A DNA stretch of 64,000 nucleotides from Janthinobacterium sp. GW458P (GTDB lineage Bacteria; Pseudomonadota; Gammaproteobacteria; Burkholderiales; Burkholderiaceae_D). Where the stretch lies: contig NZ_NEGZ01000013.1 of the NCBI RefSeq assembly GCF_002127585.1, forward strand, positions 1-64,000, given 5' to 3'. Below, piece by piece: positions 25,877 through 35,010 of this stretch. Numbering within the stretch: the first letter of the stretch is position 1; each line of letters begins with the position of its first letter. The notes beneath the pieces were generated by a model. That model was not told the DNA's origin, did no database searches, and worked only from the letters and a program-made list of their open reading frames with translations. Made by a program: the position numbers and the translations under genes.

Positions 25877-27249
25877 GCCTGGCCGCCTTCGGCCATCAGC
25901 GCGCGCACCGTCTCGGAGGCCAGCCACGGGCCGATGGTGTCGGCGTAGCTGTAGCCCCGGTCATTCAGGCGCAGCAGCGGGCCGTCTTCCTCCACCAGTT
26001 CCAGCGCGTGCAGCTCGGCCAGCTGGGGCAAGTCCGCTTCGCAGCGGCTGCCGAAGCGGGCCGCGTAGGCGTCGCGGTCCAGGCCTGGCTGCGTCAGCAG
26101 CGACTGGATCACGTAGCGACGGCGCTGTTCTCCGCCACCGAGCACGTAGCCGTGTTCGGCCTGGGCGAAGCGCGCCTCGTCGAGTGCCAGGTAGTTGTCG
26201 ATGATGTTGATGGTGTCAAGGCGCGCCACGGCGTACTCACTGGAGTAATGGAGGCTGGCCGTGTACGAGCGGGCGCCTGCGCCCAGGCCCACCATGCCGT
26301 CATTCTGGCAGCAGTACGACGGACCGTCCTGCTCCGGCGCATGGGGGGCGCGGAACATGCGCATCGACACCTGCTCGTAGCCCCGGGCGCGCAAATGGTC
26401 GCGCGCGGCCGCGTACAGGGCCAGGCGGCTGTCGCCGTCCTGCGCCAGCATGATGGGGGACAGCGACTGCGCGCCCTGGCGGCGCGCCACTTTTCCAAGA
26501 CCCGTCTGCTCGCGCACGTACAGCGGATACAGATAGATTTCCTCGGGCCGGAAGGCCAGCGCGCTGTCGATGGAGGCCAGCAGGCTGGCGACGGTTTGCC
26601 CCGCGATGCCGTAGATCAGGTCCAGGTTCAGGGTGGGAAAGCCGGCCGCGCGTATCAGGCCGATGGCGTGCTGGACGGTGGCGTTCTGCTGCGGACGGGC
26701 CAGCGCGCGCATCTCGCCGGCGGCAAAGCTCTGGATGCCCAGGCTGACGCGGTCGATGCCGTGCGCGCGGCATACGGCAAGGCGTTCCGCCGTGATGGTC
26801 TCGGGCGACGCCTCGATGCCGGCCGGCGTTTGTTGCAGGTCAATGCCGAGGATGTCGCGCGCGCCGCACAGCAAAGCATCGAGCTGCGCCGGCGACAGAT
26901 AGGTGGGCGTGCCGCCGCCCAGCGCGAAGCGGGCGAAGCGCCGCTCGCCCAGCGCGCCATCAAGGGCGCGCATCTGCACCAGCACTTGCCGCACGTAGCG
27001 CTCGACCATGTCGGCGCCGGGGCGTGCCATGGCGAACAGATTGCAAAAGCCGCAGCGCATCTCGCAGAACGGAATATGGATGTAGGCGAAGAGGGCGGAG
27101 CGGTCCTGCCGCGCCCACAGGGGCGCCAGCGGCGCCGCCTGCGGCAGGGCGCGGTAGGCCGCCTTGTGCGGATACGAATAGGAATACGCCTGGTAGGGCG
27201 TGTGGCGCATGCGCTGCGCCAGGGTGCCCGGTTGTTCGGATGGGTTCAC
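25870..27249 (-). CDS. STM4012 family radical SAM protein (HemW-like)
   Basis: A 459-residue radical SAM protein of the coproporphyrinogen oxidase-like (HemN/HemW) group. The cluster motif is CEMRCGFC in the sequence YIHIPFCEMRC, followed by FALGGGTPTYLS and RVSLGIQSF. The C-terminal HemN-like domain contains GVGLGAGARSYT in the form MVGLGAGARSY. HemW-type proteins bind haem and HemN-type oxidise a porphyrinogen, but the STM4012 group is distinct and unassigned. The GTG start at 27249 overlaps the STM4013 stop over four bases (GTGA). The tight overlaps show the five genes are made as one unit. Confidence 0.9.
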   Translation of the reverse strand: MNPSEQPGTLAQRMRHTPYQAYSYSYPHKAAYRALPQAAPLAPLWARQDRSALFAYIHIPFCEMRCGFCNLFAMARPGADMVERYVRQVLVQMRALDGALGERRFARFALGGGTPTYLSPAQLDALLCGARDILGIDLQQTPAGIEASPETITAERLAVCRAHGIDRVSLGIQSFAAGEMRALARPQQNATVQHAIGLIRAAGFPTLNLDLIYGIAGQTVASLLASIDSALAFRPEEIYLYPLYVREQTGLGKVARRQGAQSLSPIMLAQDGDSRLALYAAARDHLRARGYEQVSMRMFRAPHAPEQDGPSYCCQNDGMVGLGAGARSYTASLHYSSEYAVARLDTINIIDNYLALDEARFAQAEHGYVLGGGEQRRRYVIQSLLTQPGLDRDAYAARFGSRCEADLPQLAELHALELVEEDGPLLRLNDRGYSYADTIGPWLASETVRALMAEGGQAC

Positions 27250-28103
27250 GGTGGGGATTCCTGGGGTGGCTGTTTTGAGGCTGTCGAATCTGGTTGAATG
27301 AAAAAGTGCGCATACGGGATATTCCACACGCTGTCGTGGGCGACCCGGTGGCCCCGGTAGCCGTCTTCGCCGTAGGCGCTGCCGTGGTCCGAGCAGACGA
27401 TGGCAAACGTGGGCGCGCGCGCGGCGCAGGCGGCAAACAAGGGCGCCAGTGCGCCGTCCACATAGCGCAGGGCGGCCGCATGGCTATCCAGGTTGTCGGC
27501 ACGGCAGCCGGGCAGGTAGGCGCGGTTCGGCGTGTGCAGCGCGCTGACATTGATGAACAGGAAGGTGCGCTGCGCGCCGTCCGCCAGGCGGGCTATGGCC
27601 AGCGCTACCTGTTTTTGCGTCGAATGGCGGCCGGCCACGCCCATGCCGGCGCTCCAGTGGCTTTCCTGGAACAGCGACGGCAGCACGGAGCCTAGCGCCG
27701 TCTGTTTGTTAAAGAAGCCCACGCCGCCAATGCAGATGGTGCGGTAGCCGCGCGCGGCCAGCGCGGCAGGCAGGTCCGCCTGCTCGAAGGCGTAGGTGTG
27801 CGGCGACGTCGTCTCGCTGCCGGCGAAGGCTGAAGCGAACAGGCGCGGATGGCGGCCCGGCGCGGCCGGCGTGGGCAAGAAGCCCGCGAAGAAGGCCTGG
27901 TGCGCCGCATACGTGAACGTGGCGGGCGAGTGGCGGCGCTCCCAGCCGCCCGGTGCTAAAAAGCGCCCCAGCACGGGCAATTCGCCCGCCTCGTACAGCG
28001 CTTGCGCCACGTCATAGCGCAGGGTGTCGAGCGTGAGGAAGACGATGTCGTGGCTGCCGACGACGGCGTGCATGTCGGGGATGATCGGTGTTTCTTTAAG
28101 CAT
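27246..28103 (-). CDS. STM4013/SEN3800 family hydrolase (alkaline phosphatase/sulfatase fold)
   Basis: A 285-residue hydrolase. The sulfatase-like start IVFLTLDTLRYDVAQ places a metal-binding Asp and a nucleophile-position Thr. A second metal site appears in FAIVCSDHGSAYGEDGYRGH with Asp, His and His. Family members of this fold cut phosphate or sulfate esters or move phosphoethanolamine, but the substrate here is not known. No signal peptide is present, so it is cytoplasmic, unlike most sulfatases. The ATG at 28103 overlaps the STM4014 stop by eight bases. A conserved cysteine or serine nucleophile with formylglycine context is not seen. Confidence 0.88.
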   Translation of the reverse strand: MLKETPIIPDMHAVVGSHDIVFLTLDTLRYDVAQALYEAGELPVLGRFLAPGGWERRHSPATFTYAAHQAFFAGFLPTPAAPGRHPRLFASAFAGSETTSPHTYAFEQADLPAALAARGYRTICIGGVGFFNKQTALGSVLPSLFQESHWSAGMGVAGRHSTQKQVALAIARLADGAQRTFLFINVSALHTPNRAYLPGCRADNLDSHAAALRYVDGALAPLFAACAARAPTFAIVCSDHGSAYGEDGYRGHRVAHDSVWNIPYAHFFIQPDSTASKQPPQESPP

Positions 28104-29184
28104 GGGCCAGTTGCGCAGTGTAAGTATCGATGCCTTGCCAGAGCAGGCCGGGCAGCAGGTCGCCGAAGGCGTTCGCCTCCAGCACATGGGCCTGGCCGTG
28201 GCGCACGACGAGGTCGTAGCCCGTCACATGGCTGGCAGGGAAGGCGCGCGCGGCCTGGGCGGCGGTTTGTTCCAGCGCGGCCAGGTCGGCTGCGTTCAAG
28301 AGGCCGGACGCGTCGCCGCGCCGGTTGTCGAGGTGCAGATTCGTCATCATCTGCTGTCCGATGCGCGCCACGCGGTGCGCGGGCTGGCCCGCCACGGTCA
28401 CGACGCGCAGGTCGTAATGGCTGTCGCCGCAGCGGGGCTTGTTCAGCCACGCTTCCGCGTACAGCTCCTGCGCGGCCAGCGCGTCGACGAGGGCCGCGAT
28501 GTCGTGCCGCGCTTCGTAGCGCGCCATGCGCTTGACATTGAACAAGCGCGTCTGGCCGTCCCCATGCTGCAAGGCGGCCGAGGTGGTGGCTTGCTGGCGC
28601 CCGGCCCGGTTGCGCCGGTAGGCGACGACGCCGGACGCGGACGAGCCATAGCGCGGTTTCAAATAGACGCGGTCCAGGTCATGCTCGTGCAGCAGCGCCT
28701 GCAGATGCTCGTAGCCGTGCACGGGGCCGAGCAGGGTGGGAATGGCGATGCCGTGCGCAGTCAGGTGGCGCTGGCAGGCCAGCTTGTCCGTCATGCGGCT
28801 GATGTCGGCCGGCGCATTGAGCACGCGCGTGTGCGGCAGCTCAAGCAGTTGCGCCGCCAGGGCAGTCATGGCGGAAGTAAAGCCGGCAAACCACGCATCC
28901 ATGGCCAGCAGTTCGCCGTGTTCGGGCGCGCGCGCGGCCGGGCGGCCCAGCAGCCGGCAGCCCGCCTGCAGCAAGAGCAGGTGAGCGGCGGCATCGTCGC
29001 CGGGCGGCTCGATCTTAAGCAGGCCAGGCTGGCGCAAGGCTTCATGCAGCAGCGCCGGCTGCGCCAGCCAGTCGCGCCATTCGAGCACCTGCGCCGGCGG
29101 CAGGCGCAGTTGCGCGCGCGCCGCCTGCATCAGGCGCGCGCGCTTGCTGCCCTGTGTCGCCAGCAGGGTGAGATGCGTGTGCAA
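28096..29184 (-). CDS. STM4014 family protein (ATP-grasp-like)
   Basis: A 362-residue protein with ATP-grasp features. A basic start SKRARLMQAARAQ leads into a MTDKLACQRHLTAHGI segment. The nucleotide-binding loop is VYLKPRYGSSASGVVAYRR, and an acidic/metal part contains YDLRVVTVAG and VLEANAFGD. ATP-grasp enzymes join a carboxylate to an amine or thiol by way of an acyl phosphate. I place the start at the TTG at 29184, with GCGGA seven bases upstream and 13 bases after the STM4015 stop. No downstream ATG would keep the conserved N-terminus. It is cytoplasmic, and its partner substrate is probably made or held by the other operon products. Confidence 0.85.
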   Translation of the reverse strand: MHTHLTLLATQGSKRARLMQAARAQLRLPPAQVLEWRDWLAQPALLHEALRQPGLLKIEPPGDDAAAHLLLLQAGCRLLGRPAARAPEHGELLAMDAWFAGFTSAMTALAAQLLELPHTRVLNAPADISRMTDKLACQRHLTAHGIAIPTLLGPVHGYEHLQALLHEHDLDRVYLKPRYGSSASGVVAYRRNRAGRQQATTSAALQHGDGQTRLFNVKRMARYEARHDIAALVDALAAQELYAEAWLNKPRCGDSHYDLRVVTVAGQPAHRVARIGQQMMTNLHLDNRRGDASGLLNAADLAALEQTAAQAARAFPASHVTGYDLVVRHGQAHVLEANAFGDLLPGLLWQGIDTYTAQLAHA

Positions 29185-29197
29185 AGGGTGAATCCGC

Positions 29198-30124
29198 TTA
29201 TTCTCCGACGGCCACGTAGCGGTAGCTTTCGCCGTCGTCTTCATCGGCTTCCTGCGGGTCGTCCAGCACCACTTCGAAGGGCAGCGCCTTCAGTTTCGCC
29301 TGGTTTTCCTCGGAAATGTAGTGGTGCGACAGGTCCAGGCGCTGCAATTTGCCCAGCTGCGTGTGATTGAGCACGGCCACGGCGCCCAGGTCGCCAATGG
29401 TGCCCAGCGACAGGTCCAGCGTGTCGAGCTGCGCCACCAGCGGTTCCTCGGCCAGCCAGACGGCCAGGTCGTCGGCGATTTCCGCGTCGCGCAAGCCCAG
29501 ATATTTCAAGGTCGGCACGGTCAGCTGCGCCAGCACCTTGCGGTACAGGTCCACATCGCCCGAGAAGCCATAGTCGTCCGTGCCCAGCCACAGTTCCAGG
29601 TGTTCCAGCTGCGGCATGCTCGATTGCGCCAGCGCTTCGGCGATCTTTTGATCGAGGCCGCCCGCTTCGATGGTAAAGCGGCGCAGGTGCTGGTGCGCGA
29701 ACGGTTCGATGACGAGTTCATTGCCGCCGCGGATGCGCAATTCCTCCAGCAGCGGGAAGGCGTCCAGCAGGGGCTTGTAGCTGCCTTGCACGATCCACGA
29801 GATTTCGCATTCCTCGTACGTCATGTCGCCGATGAACAGGGCGCGCAGCTTCGGCAGTTCGGCGGCATGGGCGATCAGCGCGGCCATCACCTCGTCGGCG
29901 CCCGATTCGTACGGGTCGCCCCACATGCCGATGATCAGCGCTTCGAGCGCGCCCTTGTCGGCCTTGGCGAGGAAGCCGGCGATCAGTTCATCCATCTTGC
30001 GCTCGTCGTCGTATTCGAGCGACAGGCGGTAGACGATGCCGGGCGAGGCGTCGAAGGGCAGGTCCGGGTCGTACTGGACGACTGTCTTGTTGTGGAAGGT
30101 GGTGGTGCTGTCGGAAATGGTCAT
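29198..30124 (-). CDS. STM4015 family leucine-rich-repeat protein
   Basis: A 308-residue acidic protein, first gene of the operon. It carries irregular leucine-rich repeats (LPKLRALFIGDM, FPLLEELRIRGG, MPQLEHLELWLG, VPTLKYLGLRDA, LVAQLDTLDLSLG, LGKLQRLDLSHH), giving a curved binding surface. The last 20 residues are rich in Asp/Glu and end in Tyr-Arg-Tyr. LRR proteins bind other proteins, so it may be a scaffold or the target of the modifying enzymes in the operon. The start ATG at 30124 follows GGAG at eight bases. The promoter must lie in the 169 bases up to the XRE gene's stop. Confidence 0.88.
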   Translation of the reverse strand: MTISDSTTTFHNKTVVQYDPDLPFDASPGIVYRLSLEYDDERKMDELIAGFLAKADKGALEALIIGMWGDPYESGADEVMAALIAHAAELPKLRALFIGDMTYEECEISWIVQGSYKPLLDAFPLLEELRIRGGNELVIEPFAHQHLRRFTIEAGGLDQKIAEALAQSSMPQLEHLELWLGTDDYGFSGDVDLYRKVLAQLTVPTLKYLGLRDAEIADDLAVWLAEEPLVAQLDTLDLSLGTIGDLGAVAVLNHTQLGKLQRLDLSHHYISEENQAKLKALPFEVVLDDPQEADEDDGESYRYVAVGE

Positions 30125-30293
30125 CGCGTGGGCTCCATAAAAACAGTGGAAGCCTGGATGCCGCGCGCAGTGCGGCGCAGGGACGAGCCGGGATGTGCCG
30201 CGACGCTCTGCGAAGACATCCAGGCCTGGAAATCTTGTCTATACTAAAATCTTAGCATAGCCATATGGACATATTGCGCACTGCTGGCGTGCC

Positions 30294-30869
30294 TTAGCGA
30301 TGGATCACCACCAGCAGGGCCTTGCCCTCGGTTTTTCCAAGATTGCGGATGATATGCGGCAAATCGGCCGGATAGCGCGCCGTGCCGCCATTCTTGACCT
30401 TTTTCTTCGCCGTGCCCACTTCCAGTTCCAGGTTGCCATGGATGACCGTCAAATGCTCGGTGGTGCCCGGATCGTGCGGCTGCGACGCCAGTTCGCCACC
30501 GGGCGCCAGGGTCACTTCATACCATTCGTATTTGCCGGCCAGCTCCATCGGTCCCAGGATGCGCAGCACGTAGCCCGCGTGGTCGCCGGGCAGCGTGGGG
30601 GTTTCGTGGGCATCCGTGATGCGGATGGTTTCCACGGCTTTTTCGGCGCTCGACAGCAATTCGCCGATCTGCACGCCCAGGGCGTTGGCCAGGCGCCAGG
30701 TGATGGCGATGGTGGGATTGGCTTTTTCGCGCTCGATCTGCGACAGCATGGACTTCGACACGCCCGCGATGCGCGACAAATCCTCGAGTGTCAGGCCGCG
30801 CGCCAGGCGCAGCCGTTGCAGTGTGGCACCCACTTCAGGGGGAGAATTGGTCGAAACGCTGGTTTTCAT
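30294..30869 (-). CDS. XRE family regulator with cupin domain
   Basis: A 191-residue regulator with an N-terminal XRE helix-turn-helix (LQRLRLARGLTLEDLSRIAGVSKSMLSQIEREKANPT, about residues 15-50) and a C-terminal cupin (YEVTLAPGGELASQPHDPGTTEHLTVI, then ARYPADLPHIIRNLG). The cupin probably senses an amino acid or metal. Divergent to kbl-tdh, with a nine-base inverted repeat (30908-30943) between the two, so it most likely controls threonine breakdown and itself. The ATG at 30869 is chosen because the domain begins just after it; a frame open to 31010 has a composition unlike this protein. Ribosome site weak. Confidence 0.88.
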   Translation of the reverse strand: MKTSVSTNSPPEVGATLQRLRLARGLTLEDLSRIAGVSKSMLSQIEREKANPTIAITWRLANALGVQIGELLSSAEKAVETIRITDAHETPTLPGDHAGYVLRILGPMELAGKYEWYEVTLAPGGELASQPHDPGTTEHLTVIHGNLELEVGTAKKKVKNGGTARYPADLPHIIRNLGKTEGKALLVVIHR

Positions 30870-30907
30870 CGGCAGGTAGCTTGCAAAGTTCAAAAGGCTT
30901 GGGTAAT

Positions 30908-30943
30908 ATCCACTATATTGAATTTCAGTTCGAAATAGTGGAT
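30908..30943. promoter_or_regulatory. Inverted-repeat operator between XRE-cupin gene and kbl
   Basis: ATCCACTAT at 30908-30916 and ATAGTGGAT at 30935-30943 form a perfect nine-base inverted repeat with 18 bases between. The spacer itself holds TTGAA and TTCGAA, which may be a second dyad. The position, 38 bases ahead of the XRE-cupin start and about 150 bases ahead of kbl, fits a shared control site. Confidence 0.65.
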
Positions 30944-31091
30944 TTTGAGGAAAAACACGGAAACGTGTAGACTTCAAACAGCGCTTCACGGTACAGCATT
31001 GTGCGCGCACCGGTCAAGCGGCGGCTTTTTCCCTATGGCGGCTGAAACCACACGCACACCACATGCCTACATCAGGGACACAAGGAATATC

Positions 31092-32318
31092 ATGAGCGAG
31101 CAAGCGAAGAACACCTTTTTCAGCGGTCTGCAACAGAATCTCGATCAACTGCGCCAGCAGGGCTTGTACAAGCCCGAGCGCGTGATCGCCTCGCGCCAAG
31201 GCGCTGAAGTGGTGTGCGACGATGGCCGTACCCTGATCAATATGTGTGCGAATAACTACCTGGGCCTGTCCGGCGACCTGCAGACGCAGGAAGCATCTAT
31301 TGCCGCCACGCAAAAATACGGCTACGGCCTGTCGTCCGTGCGCTTTATCTGCGGCACGCAAACCGTGCATAAAGAACTGGAACAGGCGATTTCCGCCTTC
31401 CTGGGCACCGAAGACACGATTTTGTACGCGGCCGCCTTCGACGCCAACGGCGGCGTGTTCGAACCGCTGTTCGATGAAAACGACGCCATCATCTCCGACG
31501 CGCTGAACCACGCTTCCATCATCGACGGCATCCGCCTGTGCAAGGCCGGCCGCTACCGCTATGCCCACAACGACATGGCCGACCTGGAAGTGCAGCTGCA
31601 GGCGGCCATTGCCGCCGGCAAGCGCCATAAAGTCATCGTCACGGACGGCGTGTTCTCGATGGACGGCACGATTGCGCAACTCGACAAGATCTGCGACCTG
31701 GCCGACAAGTACGGCGCGCTGGTGATGATCGACGAATGCCACGCTTCCGGCTTCATGGGCGCGACGGGCCGCGGCACGCACGAGCACCACAATGTGATGG
31801 GCCGCATCGACATCATCACGGGCACCCTGGGCAAGGCCCTGGGCGGCGCCATGGGCGGCTTTACCTCGGCGCGCAAGGAAGTCATCGACACCCTGCGCCA
31901 GAAATCGCGTCCTTACCTGTTCTCCAACACGCTGGCGCCATCGATCGCCGGCGCTTCGCTGTCGGTGCTGGAGCGCCTGGCCAGGTCGACGGAACTGCGC
32001 GACCGCCTGCATGACAACACGGCCTTCTTCCGCAGCGAGATCGAGCGCATCGGCTTTACCATCAAGCCGGGCACCCATCCTGTCGTTCCCGTGATGCTGT
32101 TCGACGCCCCCGTGGCGCAGAAATTCGCCGCCCGCCTGTATGAACTGGGCGTGCTGGTGACGGGTTTCTTCTACCCGGTCGTGCCGATGGGCCAGGCCAG
32201 GGTCCGCGTGCAGCTGTCGGCCGCGCACACCCGCGCACAGCTGGTGCAGGTGCTGGCCGCCTTCGAGCAGGCGGGCAAGGAACTGGGCCTGCTGCCGACG
32301 ACCACTGCCAGTAATTAG
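31092..32318 (+). CDS. kbl: Glycine C-acetyltransferase (2-amino-3-ketobutyrate CoA ligase)
   Basis: A 408-residue PLP enzyme that splits 2-amino-3-ketobutyrate with CoA into glycine and acetyl-CoA, second step of threonine breakdown. Family marks are CANNYLGLSG, SVRFICGTQTVHKELE, DALNHASIIDGIRLCKA and the PLP lysine in TLGKALGGAMGG. The ATG at 31092 has AAGGA five bases upstream. The tdh gene follows after 40 bases in an operon. The divergent XRE-cupin regulator and its inverted-repeat site lie upstream. Confidence 0.96.
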   Translation: MSEQAKNTFFSGLQQNLDQLRQQGLYKPERVIASRQGAEVVCDDGRTLINMCANNYLGLSGDLQTQEASIAATQKYGYGLSSVRFICGTQTVHKELEQAISAFLGTEDTILYAAAFDANGGVFEPLFDENDAIISDALNHASIIDGIRLCKAGRYRYAHNDMADLEVQLQAAIAAGKRHKVIVTDGVFSMDGTIAQLDKICDLADKYGALVMIDECHASGFMGATGRGTHEHHNVMGRIDIITGTLGKALGGAMGGFTSARKEVIDTLRQKSRPYLFSNTLAPSIAGASLSVLERLARSTELRDRLHDNTAFFRSEIERIGFTIKPGTHPVVPVMLFDAPVAQKFAARLYELGVLVTGFFYPVVPMGQARVRVQLSAAHTRAQLVQVLAAFEQAGKELGLLPTTTASN

Positions 32319-32358
32319 TAATAAATAACAATAACTTACAAGATATCAGGACAAGACT

Positions 32359-33324
32359 ATGGAACGCATTTTAGTTATCGGCGCAAACGGCCAAATCGGC
32401 AGTGAACTGGTGGGCGCGCTGGCGCTGCAGCACGGCGCGGACAACGTCATCGCCAGCGACATCGGCACGAACAATTTGTACCAGGCCAAGCGCTACGCGC
32501 AGCTGAACGTGCTGGACAAGGACGGCCTGGCGCGGATCATCGCCGACGAGAACATCACCCAGGTGTACCAGCTGGCGGCCATGCTGTCGGCCACGGGCGA
32601 GGCGGCCCCGCTGAAGGCGTGGAGCCTGAACATGGACGGCTTGCTCAATATCCTGGAACTGGCGCGCGAGCGGGGCGAAGCGGGCAAGCCGCTGCGCATC
32701 TTCTGGCCATCGTCGATCGCCGCCTTCGGCCCGAATACGCCGCAAGTGAACACCCCGCAAATGACGGTGATGGACCCGACCTCGATGTACGGCATCAGCA
32801 AGCTGGCCGGCGAGCGCCTGTGCGAGTACTACTTCAACAAGTATGGCGTGGACGTGCGCAGCATCCGCTACCCGGGCATCATCAGCTACAAATCGCCTCC
32901 GGGCGGCGGCACCACCGATTACGCCATCGCCATCTTCCATGCAGCCTTGCGCGGCGAGCGCTATGACTGCTTCCTCGATGCGAACACCACGTTGCCGATG
33001 ATCTACATGCCCGACGCCATCCGCGCCACCATCGAACTGATGGACGCGCCAGCGGCATCGATCAAGATCCGTTCGTCCTACAATGTGGCCGGCGTGTCGT
33101 TCAACCCCGAGCAGCTGGCGAAAGCCATCGTGCGCATGGTGCCGGACTTCAAGATCAGCTACAAGCCGGACAGCCGCCAGGCCATCGCCGACAGCTGGCC
33201 GCAAAGCCTGGACGACAGCAAGGCCAGCGCGGACTGGGGCTGGAAGGCGCAGATCGGCGTCGAGCAGATGGTCACCGACATGCTGGCCCATGTCGATGCG
33301 GGGCAGGCGGCCAAGGCGGCCTGA
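32359..33324 (+). CDS. L-threonine 3-dehydrogenase, SDR/epimerase type
   Basis: A 321-residue extended short-chain dehydrogenase. It begins with the NAD-binding motif VIGANGQIGSELV and has the catalytic pair in PTSMYGISKLAGE (Tyr and Lys) and a Ser in WPSSIAAFGP. The segment RYPGIISYKSPPGGGTTDYA is typical of the SDR-type threonine dehydrogenase and sets it apart from zinc-type Tdh. It oxidises threonine to 2-amino-3-ketobutyrate, which Kbl then cleaves. The gene is 40 bases downstream of kbl, so both are made together. A short gap leads to sdaA. Confidence 0.93.
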   Translation: MERILVIGANGQIGSELVGALALQHGADNVIASDIGTNNLYQAKRYAQLNVLDKDGLARIIADENITQVYQLAAMLSATGEAAPLKAWSLNMDGLLNILELARERGEAGKPLRIFWPSSIAAFGPNTPQVNTPQMTVMDPTSMYGISKLAGERLCEYYFNKYGVDVRSIRYPGIISYKSPPGGGTTDYAIAIFHAALRGERYDCFLDANTTLPMIYMPDAIRATIELMDAPAASIKIRSSYNVAGVSFNPEQLAKAIVRMVPDFKISYKPDSRQAIADSWPQSLDDSKASADWGWKAQIGVEQMVTDMLAHVDAGQAAKAA

Positions 33325-33371
33325 AGTCCGCAGGACATTGATAAAAACATACTAATATAAAGAGACACCAT

Positions 33372-34784
33372 ATGGACATGAGCGTATTCGACCTGTTTAA
33401 AATCGGCATCGGGCCGTCGAGTTCCCACACCGTGGGGCCGATGGTGGCGGCGCGGCGTTTTCTGGTCGAATACGGTCCGCTGGACCAGGTGGTGGGCGTC
33501 GAGGCGGCCCTGTATGGCTCGCTGGCGCTGACGGGCGTGGGCCATGCCACGGACAAGGCCGTCATTCTGGGCCTGATGGGCGAAACGCCGCAGGACGTGG
33601 CGCCCGACGAAGTCGACAGCAAGCTGGCCGCCATCGAGGCGGCCGGCGAGATCGCGCTGCTGGGCACGCGCGTGGTGCCGTTTACGGCCGCCACGGGCTT
33701 GATCTGGCATAAAAGCGCATCCTTGCCCGAGCACCCGAACGGCATGCGCTTTACGCTGAAACTGCTTGATGGCAGCCGCGTCGACAAGGTGTATTACTCG
33801 ATCGGCGGCGGTTTTATCCGCGAAGCGGAAGAAGTTCAAACTGCGGCGCAGGCGGGCGCGGACGTGGAACCGGCGGCCAGCGCGCGGGTCGTCTTCCCCT
33901 TCGACACCATGGAGCAGTTGCTGGCGCATGGCGTGGAAAGCGGTCTGTCGATCCCTGAAATGCTGCGCGCCAACGAGTGCGTCAAGCGCAGCGAGGCGGA
34001 ACTCGATGAAGGCCTGGACCGCATCTGGCACGTCATGCGCGACTGCATCGCGCACGGCCTGGAAACGACGGGCAACCTGCCGGGCGGCCTGAACGTCAAG
34101 CGCCGCGCCGCCAAGCTGTGGCGATTGGCGCAGGAAGCGAAGGCGTCGGACAACCGCGCCAACGACTTGCCGCACGACGCCGTGCACCTGGTCAGCCTGT
34201 ACGCGATGGCCGTCAACGAGGAAAACGCGGCCGGCGGGCGCGTGGTCACTGCCCCGACGAATGGCGCCGCCGGCATCATCCCGGCCGTGCTGCGCTACTA
34301 CGCGCAGGATTGCCGCCCCAGCGACCCGGTCGGCGGCGTGCGCCGCTTCATGCTGACGGCGGCCGCCATCGGCATGTTGTGCAAACGCAATGCCTCGATC
34401 TCGGGCGCCGAAGTGGGTTGCCAGGGCGAAGTGGGCGTGGCCTGCGCCATGGCGGCGGCCGGCCTGGTGGCGGCCCTGGGCGGCACGAACGAGCAGATCG
34501 AAAACGCGGCCGAAATCGGCATCGAGCACCACCTGGGCATGACCTGCGACCCCATCGGCGGCCTGGTGCAAATCCCCTGTATCGAGCGCAACGGCATGGG
34601 CGCAGTGAAAGCGATTACGGCCGCCTCGCTGGCGTTGAAGGGCGACGGCACGCACTTCGTCAGCCTCGACGAAGTCATCGAAACCATGCGCCAGACGGGC
34701 GCGGACATGCAGGACAAGTACAAGGAAACGTCCTTGGGCGGGCTCGCCGTGCACGTGATTACCGTCAACCACGCCGCTTGTTGA
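33372..34784 (+). CDS. sdaA: L-serine ammonia-lyase (iron-sulfur type)
   Basis: A 470-residue single-chain L-serine dehydratase that converts serine to pyruvate and ammonia with a [4Fe-4S] cluster. The beta domain starts with [21 protein letters not shown]. The alpha domain contains [14 protein letters not shown], the cysteine-bearing [21 protein letters not shown] and [19 protein letters not shown], which supply the cluster ligands. It lies 47 bases after tdh. Glycine formed by Kbl can become serine and then pyruvate, so the three genes make a coherent threonine-glycine-serine degradation set. Confidence 0.95.
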   Translation: MDMSVFDLFKIGIGPSSSHTVGPMVAARRFLVEYGPLDQVVGVEAALYGSLALTGVGHATDKAVILGLMGETPQDVAPDEVDSKLAAIEAAGEIALLGTRVVPFTAATGLIWHKSASLPEHPNGMRFTLKLLDGSRVDKVYYSIGGGFIREAEEVQTAAQAGADVEPAASARVVFPFDTMEQLLAHGVESGLSIPEMLRANECVKRSEAELDEGLDRIWHVMRDCIAHGLETTGNLPGGLNVKRRAAKLWRLAQEAKASDNRANDLPHDAVHLVSLYAMAVNEENAAGGRVVTAPTNGAAGIIPAVLRYYAQDCRPSDPVGGVRRFMLTAAAIGMLCKRNASISGAEVGCQGEVGVACAMAAAGLVAALGGTNEQIENAAEIGIEHHLGMTCDPIGGLVQIPCIERNGMGAVKAITAASLALKGDGTHFVSLDEVIETMRQTGADMQDKYKETSLGGLAVHVITVNHAAC

Positions 34785-34835
34785 GGGCGACGCGATAAAC
34801 CTGCTGCGCAGCCCACTCTCGCGTTGGCGTTGCTC

Positions 34836-34853
34836 GCTGTACCCTGGTACAGC
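34836..34853. repeat. Perfect hairpin GCTGTACC/GGTACAGC downstream of sdaA
   Basis: An eight-base perfect stem with a two-base loop lies in the gap between sdaA and the convergent ATPase gene. GCGTTG and CAACGC flank it and can extend the dyad. It has no T run. It looks like a small intergenic repeat or RNA 3' end structure. Confidence 0.45.
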
Positions 34854-35010
34854 TGCGCTACTCAACGCGACATTGGGCTTGCTCGCTACGGTTTCTCGCA
34901 CCGCCGCGACGTCCCGTGCGACTCATTAAAATCGTGTCGTCGGCGTAGATCGGCTTAGCCCGCATGGCGTAAGCCGACATAAGCAAAGCAGTAAACCGAC
35001 AGCCACCACC

